A stretch of 64,000 bases of DNA from Halichondria panicea (taxonomy: Eukaryota; Porifera; Demospongiae; Suberitida; Halichondriidae), in the NCBI RefSeq assembly GCF_963675165.1, contig NC_087388.1, positions 2,148,800-2,212,799 on the forward strand, written 5' to 3'. Both the position numbers and the translations under genes were made by a program. The notes beneath the pieces were generated by a model that was not told where the DNA came from, did no database searches, and saw only the letters and a list, made by a program, of their open reading frames with translations. Numbering within the stretch: position 1 is the first letter of the stretch; the number at the start of each line of letters is the position of its first letter. Of the stretch, positions 11,182-22,219 are shown piece by piece.

Positions 11182-12012
11182 CAGTGGCGGATCCAGAGGT
11201 AGTTCGTTGGGTTCGTACGAACTACCCTTCCACTAAGTTGATACTTTATATTTAATACACCTGGCTAGCTAGCTAGCTAGCTAGCTTACTATACTGTCAT
11301 GACAATAGGGTACAAAGTTCTCTCTGCATAATGTGAGGGTGGGGCTGGTACTCTCTGCATAATATGAGGGTGGGGCTGGCTATATTGACTCATCCAGCCA
11401 CATGGTCCCAGTGATAATTGAGCCTGGCCATGAATCCTAACAAAAGGCTAGATTGCAACCCTCCATTGACTCCTGGAGTAAAGTTTCAGGTAAGGGAGAG
11501 TTCATGGCACTGCATACTGAATGATAGACACTGTATAGATTAATTATAATTGCTATAATAATTATATTGACTAATATAATAATCTAGATGATGCGTCAAG
11601 TCTACAGCCAGTCTCCTCTTCAAGAGAACCACCAGCCACCATCGTCACTCCTCCAGTCATCAACGTCTCTCCAGTCACAACCATCTTTCCTCCAGTCACA
11701 ACTATCTCTCCACTGGAACCACCAGCCACCTCCATCACCCCTCCGTGTTCATCGAAGCAAGCAACGAGATCTTCCGCTGAGGATCAGCCAATGGACATTG
11801 GTGCTCTCCTGAAAGAGAAGAAAGTGCAATCACTATCCCAGAGCATGAGAATGGCTTTGCCTTGTGTTCTTTCAGATATTATAGTTGAAGGGGAATTTGG
11901 TTAATTAATGGGCGTGGCATGTAAAAGGGGGCGTGGTCAACCCAAAAATTTCGGCGCTTCGCGCGGCCAAGAAGTAAGAACCCCCCTTCCTTAAATCCTG
12001 GATCTGCCCCTG
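11182..12012. mobile_element. 831-bp hAT-like element, CAGTGGCGGATCCAG ends
   Basis: The ends CAGTGGCGGATCCAG and CTGGATCTGCCCCTG are inverted repeats. The 5-bp duplication AACCG flanks it (11177-11181, 12013-12017); without the element the Ginger exon reads on (HRSTGYSPFF). It contains two spliceable exons, 11430-11489 (MNPNKRLDCNPPLTPGVKFQ) and 11588-11905 (Pro/Thr-rich, about 105 codons in one frame), which look like a captured gene fragment. Same end family as 21826-22214 and 48257-48662. A hAT assignment rests on the CAG...CTG ends only. Confidence 0.75.
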
Positions 12013-12823
12013 AACCGGCTATTCGCCATTCTTCATGATGTTTCATCGTGAAGCTCGGCTGCCTATAGAAGCAGATGTAGAGCAAAACGAAACAGTGACC
12101 AGTGAAGATATAGATACAGAGACAACTGCAGATGCTTTTATTGAGAAAATGCTCAAGAGGCAAGAAGATATAAAGAGCATAGCTGGTGAAAACATAAAAA
12201 AATCTCAAAAAAAGCAAAAGGAGTGCTATGATAAACGGCATTCACCAGAGGTATATAATTATACAGCCCTATATATATTATACAGGCTGCATGCAAGTAT
12301 ATATATACACTTGCACATTCATGTGTGCGAATGCTATATTTATGTACGAAGCATATATGATTTCAAACTGTGCAGTTTGTTCTAAGCAAATTAAATACAT
12401 TTTATATTTAGGAACTGCAACCTGGAATCAAGGTTTTGGTTGAGAACACCCAACAAAAGGAGAGGAAAGGTGGAAAGCTCGAAAACAAGTATAGTGGACC
12501 ATACATTATTAAGACCTCAGATGGAAAGGGTGTCTATACCCTTAAGGACTTGGATGGGAAGGTGTTAAAAAAGAAATGTAATATCAAACGTCTCAAGGTA
12601 AATATGAATGTATATAGCTAATCCTATAACTATATATACCATAATTGTGATAAATAACACATGCATATATGGATCCTTCTTCATTGGTTGAACAAAAAGG
12701 TATTTATTTAGCTACCAGCACAGGTGGCAATTTTATACTGCACATATATACATGCATGTAGCCTGCATGCGCATGAGATTCGATCCCTATAATGTAGCTC
12801 TCAGTGGCCAAACTCCACCGGAT

Positions 12824-13066
12824 AAATCCAATGGCTCTACCCCACCAGAGAAATCCAATGGCCCTACCCCACCAGAGAAATCCAATGGCCCCACCTCACC
12901 AGAAGATCCAAATGGCCCCACCCCACCGAAGAAATCCAATGGCCCCACCCCACCAGAAGATCCAAATGGCCCCACCCCACCGGAGAAATCCAATGGCCCC
13001 ACCCCACCAGAAGATTCAAATGGCCCCACCCCACCGGAGAAATCCGATGGTCCCACCCCACCAGAA
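12824..13066 (+). repeat. 27-bp tandem repeat, 9 copies, coding
   Basis: Nine exact-length 27-bp units, each encoding a nonapeptide of the form KSNGPTPPE or DPNGPTPPE, in the Ginger-type gene. Because 27 is a multiple of three, all frames stay open on both strands, so overlapping frames here are artefacts. KSN and DPN units alternate in the middle, which suggests expansion of an 18-residue double unit. Confidence 0.85.
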
Positions 13067-14509
13067 TATATGGACATGGACCTGTGGTGACTCATTTGCA
13101 ACCAATTGATGATGTCCCCTTAGATCGTCCACCACCACCTAAGAGACGAAAGTCTAATCAGTCTGTACCTAAGAGTCAAAAGGTAACTTCTGTCAGCCAC
13201 GTGCACGTGCATGGCATAATTGTCCTGACATTAATTTTGTGATCAGGCACGGTCAATTAATATGTAGAACCTAAGATATACTATTAACTACATAATAATT
13301 ATTGTACATTCTCAGAACCAGGTATGCTGGGAGTCTCTGGATACCTGACTTAGATCTACGTTACAGGGATAGGGCAGTTGTAAAGAGAGGAAAACTATGT
13401 GACAAGCATATGTATGCTGCCCATGAAGTGCTGAGGTATCAGTTCCCTCATCTGCATGGTCTTCAATCGACATTACTTACTCAAAAAGAGTTTAAAGCAA
13501 TGCAATGTCATGACTCTGTTGTAAGAGGTAAGGGTTAGGCTTATATAATGTTATCTCGATGGATCACTAATTATATTACTGTAATGTACATAGTGTATAA
13601 TAATAATTATCGCCTATAATTATATGCAGCCGTTCAGATACTATTTGTTGAGGAAAGAGAGCACTGGGTTGTTTCCAGCCTCACCAATGGAAAACTGAGA
13701 CTATACGACAGCTGTTCAACTGGAGAATTAACCTCAAGTCTTCAAGTACAGCTAGCTCAAATATACGGCAATCAATTTGCGGTAAACAACAAACTCAAAG
13801 TTTACATTGAGCCTGTACAGAAGCAAGAAGGAGAAATGGACTGTGGTGTTTTCAGCATTGCAAATGCATACAATGCTGCACAGGCGAAGAGTACGAAAGA
13901 TGTAACGTATGACTCACAACAAATGCGTTCACACATTCAGCACTGTTTTGAAGCTAAAACGTTCAGCACTTTTCCTCAATCTAAAAATTCGGCAGCAATC
14001 AACAGATGTGATCCCAAACAGATAATCATCGAGCTGTACTGCACTTGTGGTCTTCCAGAGACATATGATAGCCGAATGATCGAGTGTACAAAATGCCAAA
14101 AGTGGTTTCACTTTAAATGCATGAACATCAAGGTCAGGCCAAGAGGATGGCTGTGTATAACATGTAGATCTAATTCATGTTAACTGTATCACCAAATGTT
14201 AAATTGTTATTAAATAGCTAGCTAGCAAGCTATATTATAGACATTGAATATTATTGTTTTGCCATTATTATACGTAGACCATTACTTGTTTTTGCCATTG
14301 ATTCTCGACTCAACCTCCATTACTTCTAATACGTACGACGCTGGCCTCATCTCATACCGATATAATTTATGTGTAGAACCAGGAGTAGTTAACAAGAAGA
14401 AGCATGTATACGTGTACATATAATTATAATGGTTTATTGAAAGCAGTTTATAGTGACAGTTAATTAAATTTGAGGGATCAGGCCCTCTTGTAGCAAGAGT
14501 GATGTAGCA

Positions 14510-15365
14510 TCACGTAGGGGTCCATGATTTGATGATCTTGTTCCGTAGGGGTCCATGATTATTTTGATGATCTTGTTCCGTATATAGGGGTCCATGATTT
14601 GATGATCTTGTTCCACGGATGCACATAATTGAAGATCGGACGGCAGCGAAGGATAGCTTGCACCTTAGCCAACTGATTACTACTGAGTATAGTTTTTCCC
14701 TTATTTCCAGGCGAGCATGTCTGCTAGTCTTTTGTAGAAGGTGGCGGCCTCTTGCCCCAGTCCACCTGTGGTTTATAGAAGACGTCGACGAGGGGATGAA
14801 AACTCCTTGCTCAATGTCTCTGACGCGTTGGCCGTAAGCCCGTTTATTTTTGTCCTCATGTTTCTTGTACCTCATGTTTCTTGTAGGCAGCTTTGATGGT
14901 TCTGGAGCTGTTGCTGGGTGCATTCGGGTACATCAAAATATGCGTTTTGAACAGCAAACCAGAACCTCTTGCACGGATGTCTAAGCGGGCATTGTCAGTG
15001 GTTAAATGGCTGAGCGGTGGGATAAAGATTCTCGCTTAGTGGTTGTAGTCGGGGTTCTCATGTTCTGTGGCAACATTGTGGCAGACTTTGGTGAGAAGTG
15101 AAGCAGTCAGGTCACGTAGCTCGTTATGCCTTCTAGTTGGGAAGTCGCCCTTTGGTAAAAACCATTGCGCATGGTTTGCTGAGAAGGCTGAGCCACAGTT
15201 GCACTTAGTTGGGGTTGATGGCAGTGGCCAGCCATAACAAATACAGGGTGCATCTCTGAAACCGTGGTCATCAATAGGTAGAACTGAAAGCCACCTTCAG
15301 AGGTTGCACCTGGCAGCTTGCTCATCGATGAGGCACCTTTCTCTCCTGGTACATGGTAGAACATT
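14510..15365 (-). pseudogene. Relic of a LINE-type retroelement protein, 3' end
   Basis: On the minus strand, pieces in different frames give CNCGSAFSANHAQ, RRHNELRDLTASLLTKVCH and, at 14923-14510, KRAYGQRVRDIEQGVF and WLRCKLSFAAVRSSIMCIRG. I recall this set of motifs from the C-terminal region of reverse-transcriptase-type retroelement proteins in sponges and cnidarians; the RT itself is missing. Several frameshifts and stops make it dead. It ends in three copies of a ~35-bp unit (GGAACAAGATCATCAAA on minus, 14512-14616), as in the tandem 3' tails of some LINEs. It lies inside the Ginger-like element. Confidence 0.55.
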
Positions 15366-15470
15366 GCGTTGCTATCTCGAGGGGGGCCCTAAATCACTAT
15401 GGGGGGCCTATATCACTAGTGCAATAGGCCCCCCCCCTAACACCCCAAATCGCTAGCGTTTTAGGGCCGG

Positions 15471-16624
15471 TGTCATAAAATTTTAGGCCCCCCATGAGAT
15501 TGGGCCCTCCCCAGGCCTAGAATTTTAACATTTTAGGCCCCCTCTTAAAATTTTAGGCCCCCCATTAACAGCGCAACAGCGGTAACATTATGTGACAGTG
15601 CATTCTCAAAATACACCAATACAGTCTTCTATGGTCTTCACAGTCTATGCAGTGCCAGTTACTGAATGCAGCTCTCCTCACACACACACATTTCATGCAT
15701 GTACAGTAGTATACCACAGGGCACTGGTCTCACAGCCATCACACTGGACCATGTCATTCTATGAATCAGGCCTCATGCAGCACAAAGCACATAGATCTAT
15801 AGGTGCCAACTGTCCCGAATTGGTCAGGAGTCTGGACTGTCCAAGATTACCCTTGTCTTGAAAGGAAACTGCTTGTGATTCCACCATAGATACAACAGTT
15901 TCTCTCTTGACTTCTATCTATGATTCCACATTACTTGAGATCTGAGCCAGTGATGCTATTGGAGCATCGGATCCCCACAACAATTTACATCTTCTATGTA
16001 GGCAAACATGGAGGAAGATATGAATTGTTGTTTTTGCACTGAAAATTGTGTGCTTTATACTTTATAATAATTATGAATTCACAAAATTTTGCCTCCTTTG
16101 GCGGCCAGCCGCTTGGGGATAACGCCGCCATGTTTTGTCCTGAAATTTGACAGAGAAAGTAAGCACGAAGTTGCCAATAATGGCGATAGCTATGCACAAC
16201 ATCGATTATCTTACAGGCAGATCCAAAATTGCAGAGCTGCATCAAAGCATTTAACTCTTATAGCTATAAGCATGAGTAACTCGAGGCTAGAGTATAACTT
16301 GAAAGGTAAATCTTCCTTCACTTTGAATTCCATGATAGAATAATAATGCAAACATTTTTGCTACTTTGATACAGAGTCTTTGCATGCATGCAGTCTCTTT
16401 GATGCTTTGTCAACTAATAGAGCTAACCTTACCATATTATTATATCTCTTTGACTTCGTTCTATCGTGCAGAAAAGGATAGCAGAAGAGGGGGGCCTAGA
16501 ATTTTAACAGATTGGACCCCCTGGGGGGCCTAAACTGTTAACATTCTAGGCCCGGGGGGTCCAAAATTTTAAAATTCTAGGCCCTGGGGGGGCCTGAACA
16601 TGGGGGGCCCAAAATTTTATGACA
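15471..16624. mobile_element. Non-autonomous CCGG-targeting element, copy 2, nested in the Ginger-like right repeat
   Basis: Same ends as copy 1 (TGTCATAAAATTTTAGGC and inverse), CCGG on both sides (15467-15470 and 16625-16628). Removing it and one CCGG restores the inverse of the left terminal repeat of the Ginger-like element across the junction (CTAAAACGCTAGCGATTT on one side, CCATATCGCTTCTACA on the other). It is longer than copy 1 by about 150 bp, from small internal insertions. Younger than the Ginger-like element. Confidence 0.8.
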
Positions 16625-16671
16625 CCGGGGGCCCCAAAATAAGGGGGGGGCCCATATCGCTTCTACACCGG

Positions 16672-17787
16672 TGCTGGAGGTGCCAAAGCTACATAACATA
16701 CGAATAGTGGGTAATGATCAACCATGATTGTTGTTAAAAACGATCGATGCCAAAAGTTCAAGTCTAAAAATTGATGGCTGCAAGTATGTCAGCAGAGCCT
16801 TGCAGCTCTCTGCTCACTCTTGCAGCTACCAATAGTTAGCGTTCTAGTGCAGAGCTAACTACTAAGTAGAGTAGTAACACTCGGTGAACAAGTTTTGCTA
16901 CGGACTCTTCTGAAAAGGCTGCAATGGCATTCCAAGTAAGCAAAACTAGGCATATTAAACTCGAGAACGAAGCATTATTTTGCAAATCCACGAATTAAAA
17001 TCCAAGAGCACTCATGGAAGGCTTAATTGATGCAGAATTAACACTTGTTCAATAGAGCTCCTATTTTCAGTTGTTTTGTTTATTGGGTCCAATCAGTACA
17101 GTGTACACAGTCTGTGAGAAAGTTATCTTACACGTGTTTGCTGAAATAAAGGAAATGTACGTGTGAAGCCTTTTGTTTTCTTCAAAACTATATAGCTAAT
17201 TTTCTTTAGTACTAATAGGAGGTCTGTGTGTGTATATGAAGCTAGGCAACCGATTAGAAACCACTCCATCAAGTACTTTAAGTTCAAGACAAGTAGATCT
17301 ACCTATTGCTGAAGGAAGTCAGAAAGAAACAAGTTTTCATGGACCAAATGTACAATTAAGCTAAAGCTCTCATTTCTGAGTTAAATGATGCTGACCAACC
17401 TTATAGGAATGTTGACGCACATTGTCCCCCAAAGGTAGTGACAGTACCCATAATCGACGCTCGAGAGCTTCAAAGATGTAATGAGAGCATGATCAGGTCA
17501 AGGGGCTATTGACCACATCTGCATGTCATCATGGGTGTTATATAAGGACAGTGTTTCAGTATACGTACACACAGGCTGTATAGGAAAGTTGTATTATAGT
17601 ATAGCCTTATAGAGTCTAATGTTGAAATAGAAGAACTGTATAGGTGTGAATGTGTACATTATTCATTTCCTCTCAAAAGATTGAAACACCTGTTTTACAA
17701 AGTTAATATAAATACATATAATATAGCATGTAACTATACTAGAGTTTCAGTTTGTCAGATTGTGAGTACTAGTAGCAATTAATAGTG
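16672..17787. other. Non-coding stretch before the membrane protein pseudogene
   Basis: About 1.1 kb in which I see no gene, no inverted repeat element and no splice-consistent frame. It contains the upstream region of the pseudogene at 17788. Confidence 0.5.
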
Positions 17788-19432
17788 ATGAGTCTCTTTG
17801 TCATCATCTTTGTACTGAACGCAGCCCTTAGGTTAGTGTCAAGTCAGCCTTGTCCTACTTGGTTTATTCTCGAGTCAAACCAGTGCGTGTGTGGTACAAC
17901 ATTTCCCGGTAACATTTTGGATTGCTCGCAGCTGCTCAACACGACTACAATACGAAGTGGCTATTGCCTTACGCTAGATAACGCAACACAGGAAGAGCTG
18001 TTTGGAGCATGTCCGTACAATTCAAACAGTTCATTTCTCACCTTCTTCGATGTGCCGTCTGATGTGTTACAACTAGATGAAGTAATGTGTTCACCTCTGA
18101 ATCGTACGGGAGTCATGTGCAGTGAGTGTCAGTCTGGGTTAGGGCCCACACTGTTCTCCAAATTCAGGGAATGTAAGAAGTGTATGAGTAGCTGGTTGGG
18201 CTGGACTGTGTTGTTAGTACGATTTGTTCTTCCCTCCACCTTTTTCTGTGTGCTTATTATTATTCAAATTAATATAGGTTCTCCAGCTTTAAATCTTTTT
18301 GTGTTAACTGCTCAGCAAGTAAGCAAACTAATCCATTTCTTATCAATAACCATGTGCTGTCTAAAGGGTATACACAACAGAACAAGTTTGTAGCTGATAT
18401 TTACGGCCTATTTTCTTTGGATTTCTTTAGTTTTGGAATCCCATCATTTTGTATTCAAGACTTAGAGAAAATAAGCATGTTAACTCTAGTAGCTTTTAAC
18501 TACGTTGAAGCTCTCTATCCAATTATCTTCACTGTCCTCATATATATATGTATCACACTTCATGATAATGGATACCGAATTGTTGTTATTTGCTGGAGGC
18601 CGTTTCGCAAGTCCCTTATGAAATGTCGGCGACATTGGAACTTGAAAGGTTCTGTGATCAATGCATTTGCAACTTTCTTGATACTGTCTTACAATAAAAC
18701 ATGTTCAACATCATTGTCCCTAATGCAGCCAGTTAAACTTTGGGATAAGCACGGAAATTGGTCTTGGCGAGTGTATTTCGATATGATATTCGGTTGATTC
18801 ACCTGAGTACATTGTGTCTGCGTCTTTGGCCTCTACCATCACTATGGTTGTCGTCATTTTTCCAGCTCTGTTCATTCTTGTGTATCAGAATAAAAGATTT
18901 GGAAAGTGTCTTTCTGTTTGCAGAATAAAATTTGCTCTAATTCGTGAGATGGCAAAACTCCTCTAAAGTGGGTTTAAAGATGGGTCTTCACAAGGCACAC
19001 GAGACTACAGATGGTTTGCTGGATTCTATCTATTGCTGCGAGTTATTTTAGTCTTCATACTTGGTCAGGACAATCATTTGGCTATGTATGTGACCATATT
19101 CAGTGTCCTAACTCTACTGACTGCTACCCTGCGTCCATACAAGGTAAATCGATACAATTTAGTTGATTTGGTGATCTGGTTGTTTTCGGTAATTGTCGTT
19201 ACATGGTACAGTTATTTAAAAGAGAAAGGTGCTCATTGGAGTGGATCGATTTACGTGGTAGGAAGCTTTCCATTTTTATACATTTTGTGTGATATTTGTT
19301 TAGCCGGTGTATCTTTTATTATCAAGGAAACGATCACAAAATGCTGAGCGAGCTCTTTTGATTTCATCAATCAACACGGAAGCTGACACTCTTCCCGATC
19401 GACTGCTCAATCCGAAAAGATACAAGTTTTGA
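17788..19432 (+). pseudogene. Multi-pass membrane protein with Cys-rich ectodomain, decayed
   Basis: Start ATG 17788 opens a signal peptide (FVIIFVLNAALRLVSSQ), a Cys-rich ectodomain with NxT/NxS sites and a CSECQSGLGPTLFSKFRECKKC motif, then several hydrophobic segments. A 62-base GT-AG intron (18319-18380) joins LTAQQ to NKFVADIYGLF in phase. Later damage: a frameshift near 18795 (DSPEY frame follows), TAA at 18964-18966 in an otherwise continuing frame, and a frameshift near 19320. The frame then ends ERALLISS...PKRYKF with TGA at 19430-19432. The order of Cys-rich domain, about seven membrane segments and a short cytoplasmic tail resembles a large uncharacterised membrane protein family I recall from sponges. 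No function can be assigned. Confidence 0.65.
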
Positions 19433-20302
19433 GTCACCAGTTTGTCAACCACAGCATACTGGATATTTTGATTTCACTCAGTTTGACGTATATAGCTATT
19501 TATATATATATAATAGAGATCCATATAGACGGACGGCTGTGATATGTAATTATGTTCATACAAATTGTTTTTGACTTTTATATTGAGGGCTACGATAACA
19601 ATATTCATGGTAACCTTTTATGTAGTCTAGCTACGTATATACAGTACTAGTTTGGCCCAACAACCAACTAAAGTGTTGTACTTGCATATGTTTAGAATGT
19701 CTCGAAAGTCTCAATTATGTCTGCTTTATGTGGTACTTAACTGCATGATATGCTTATAAACTTCTACATAAACTTTTAGCTGGTTGGAGTTTATCACCGT
19801 GCATGATAGAAGCGCATAACAACCAAGGAATCCAATGGTACATGACATTTTGCACTATGACAAAGTTATGGCAACATTAAGAGGGCCATTCAATACGTTT
19901 AGGTTGTCAGGCATCCTAAATTCGGCAATCTAAGTATTGTGGATTAATTAAACGGGAAGTACATATAGATAGTCCACTATATGCAGTTAATTAGGAAATG
20001 CCGCATGCATGGCAATGGACGCTATAGAATAGAGTCTGAGGGATAGCTTTAAATTAATTTTAGTGAACATTTTGTTTGTAGAAAAAGGGTGGATGCAGGC
20101 AATGCTCATGACACTAGAAAAAGGACTGTGATAATATGTTGTTTAATTAACGTCAATTAAACGATTTACCACGAACAGGTATAGTATGACGACACACATG
20201 TGCTGTGTTTGGAAATTGGTTCTACTGCTTTCAAAAATGCACTCAAGAGCTGCTATTATGAATGGCAGCACTAACATGTCCCCTCTATACACACTGCAGG
20301 CC
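19433..20302. other. Non-coding stretch; left edge of segmental duplication near 20165
   Basis: No gene seen. From about 20165 (CGAACAGGTATAGTATGACG) the sequence becomes similar to 56045 onwards, marking the left edge of the visible duplicated block. Confidence 0.45.
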
Positions 20303-20466
20303 GGTGCTGACAAATAGGGTGGTCTGACATGCAGCCAACGAATGAGTGAAAGCTGTATATCCCCCGTGATTGGTGGAAAGGGTGGTGGCAGTAACGTGTT
20401 TGCTCAAGCCTCTGGTCAACACAGTACAAGAAGCCATTCAAGCTGCCAGAGAGTTTGCCTTTCATA
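20303..20466 (+). pseudogene. Decayed alanyl-tRNA synthetase C-terminal exon
   Basis: It aligns with 56184-56356, keeping IGGKGGGSN, the AQASG-like segment and QEAIQAAREF in pieces, but it is broken by TAG and TGA codons and small deletions. Only this exon is present. It sits at the left end of unit 2, upstream of ZNFX1 copy 2, as its partner does in unit 3. Confidence 0.6.
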
Positions 20467-21391
20467 ATGTAAGTCCTTTTTCAATAAGCATAAATATTTT
20501 TGCTCTGTATTGCATAATATGCTGTGCATTTTTTTGATAAAGTGTTCAAGACATGCAGTGAATGGTTCATGGTTCTCGGTAATAATTAGCCGTAAGACTT
20601 TGATTTAAATCTAGATCTTATATACTGCCATAATTAATTACAGTAGATCTACATCCTATATAATTTATGTATAGATCTAGATCTGTATAGTGTTTTCCCT
20701 ATAGCTCCTATACGGTATAATAATGGTTGCTGAGAAATTAGTGCACATGCAATTAACCTACCTATATACCTATATATATACATATCATGAACAATACATT
20801 ATACAATAGCAGTGCTGCTATATTGTGTGGTCCAACTGTGAATACAGTTTCTGAGAATAACTTTTCTGTGCTAGATCTATAGTTTATACCTGCATTACAT
20901 AATGTTTGGGTTTGTGGGTAGTCTCCCTTAAAATCACCAGCCAAATAAACACTACATATTTGGTCAACAATAATTATAATACTAAAGATTTACAGCTTCT
21001 ACCTTAAAACCTGCTATCTGTTGTGTGTCAAACTGGTCCTGTCTGAGACACCACTCTATATGCTTGCAAGAGCTAAATTGTTACCTTGAAGCCTAGTCTA
21101 TCTATAGTGGTAAGTAATATATAGATGTACTAGATCTTTAACCCAGGAATTTTTATGCCGTACAGAAATAATAAAGATATACGACTTGTTATAGTCTTCC
21201 GTTTGTCTGCGTGTATGTCTGTGATTCTGTCTGCTCACCTGGGAAGTTAGGGGGCCCATGCATGAAATGAATTTGTTTAACTGAATTTGACTGTGCTGTG
21301 GTACATTCTAGTATAGTGTTTGACGATTGATTGAATTATATCCATTCTCCCCGAAAAATATTCTGTACAGTATAAAAACACTTGGGAGAAT

Positions 21392-21633
21392 ACCGTATAG
21401 CGTGAAATTTTCGAGGTACATATATTTCGTGGATTGGCCACTAAAAGCATTTCGTTGCACATGTTCGCGGAATGACTGCTTACCGGAAGCCACGCCTTTA
21501 AATCTTTGTACGTTATAGCAGATAATTCTAATTAAAGAAAAATTTTCGTGGACTTAATTTTTGTGTAGGATTGCTAATTACCCACGAAATCCGCGAAAAT
21601 TAAGCCCCTCGAAAAATTCGCACTGTACGGTAG
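21392..21633. mobile_element. TACCGTATAGCG-family MITE with known empty site
   Basis: The ends TACCGTATAGCGTGAAATTT and the inverse flank about 240 bp. The paralogous site near 57855 reads AGAATAGTTTGTCG with a single TA, so the target duplication is TA. This supports a Tc1/mariner-type origin for the family. Confidence 0.7.
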
Positions 21634-21825
21634 TTTTCGTAACTTTTACCTTTGAGACATATCTTTCCTTGACGGTACATCTATCCAACTCAATGCTAGG
21701 CGGGGAGGCCCTTTCCTTCCACTGGCACTGGGATAGCCTCAGCACAACAATATTTTTGATACTAAACTTCGTTCGAATAAAAGTAACCAAAAGCTATAGA
21801 TATATAGCTATTTTGCATGCCTTTA

Positions 21826-22214
21826 CAGTGGCGGATCCAGGAAAAATGAAAGGGGGGGGTCCAAAGTAACGAGTGCGAGTAGTGAAAGTCACGCGCAGCG
21901 CGAATTTTTTGGGGTTACGCCCACTTCCGGTTACACGTGACTAGGGAAAATCCCATACTCAGCTAGGGGAAGTCCCATAATAGACTTGCGTAGAGCTAGC
22001 TCGAGCTAGCCAGTAGCTAGCTGCCACGAACAGTCAACTAGCTAGCCTAGGCTAACCTGAACACTCCTTTGGCAGTTGATACATTAAAACAACAATCATT
22101 GAATCAAATTACAATAGCTACAAAAACTGATAAATAGCTAGCTGGAGTCATTAAAGTTAACTTCAAAAGGGGGGGTCAAGGGACCCCATGGGCCCTCCTC
22201 TGGATCCGCCACTG
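21826..22214. mobile_element. 389-bp hAT-like element, CAGTGGCGGATCCAG ends
   Basis: Inverted ends CAGTGGCGGATCCAG and CTGGATCCGCCACTG, 5-bp duplication CTTTA (21821-21825, 22215-22219). The empty site in the other duplication block (near 58065, GCATGCCTTTAGCCC) has one CTTTA. It is non-coding and inserted after the segmental duplication. Confidence 0.8.
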
Positions 22215-22219
22215 CTTTA

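Larger units (their letters stand above)
9968..14183 (+). pseudogene. Ginger-type transposase: integrase, proline-rich repeat, Ulp1-like protease, PHD finger
   Basis: Visible exons: 9968-10330 (H2C2 zinc-binding region, HGQAHLGRDKTLSQLTQRYYW), 10401-10644 (core start, VGMDLVGPL and ITDYYTKW), 10713-10846, 11043-11181 plus 12018-12250 (core end, NGLTERFNQT), 12412-12597 (GPY-like domain, NKYSGPYII), about 12800-13190 (nine 9-residue repeats and a basic KRRK stretch), 13316-13527 and 13630-14183. The last two give a C48 protease with His in EREHWVV, Asp in LYDS and Cys in MDCGVFSIANA, then a C4HC3 PHD finger. Damage: TAG at 10031, a frameshift near 10480, a frameshift and TAA near 10750, the hAT-like insertion and a frameshift near 13075. 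The 3' protease-PHD exons are intact. It acts in DNA integration; the protease would cleave SUMO-like conjugates. Not functional as read. Confidence 0.75.
9413..16667 (+). mobile_element. Ginger-like DNA transposon (Ulp1 protease and PHD type)
   Basis: The left end TGTAGAAGCGATATGGG and the right end CCCATATCGCTTCTACA are inverted repeats continuing for roughly 150 bp, with a 4-bp target duplication CCGG (9409-9412 and 16668-16671). It encodes an integrase-type transposase with H2C2 zinc-binding region, catalytic core, C48 protease and PHD finger. That architecture, TGT...ACA ends and 4-bp duplications are described for Ginger elements. Subterminal AGTGCTGAC repeats lie at 9560-9830. Total 7255 bp; about 6.1 kb without the second CCGG element (15471-16624), which sits in the right terminal repeat. 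It also carries a hAT-like insertion and a LINE-type relic. Confidence 0.8.

Noticed and set aside
12752-13109. Overlapping frames on both strands over the proline-rich stretch
   Set aside because: A 27-bp repeat gives the same artefact. Only the plus frame encoding KSNGPTPPE fits the rest of the Ginger-type gene.
14510-14923. A separate host gene on the minus strand within the Ginger-like element
   Set aside because: The motifs fit the C-terminal region of a retroelement protein and need several frame changes; the 3' tandem tail also fits a LINE-type end.
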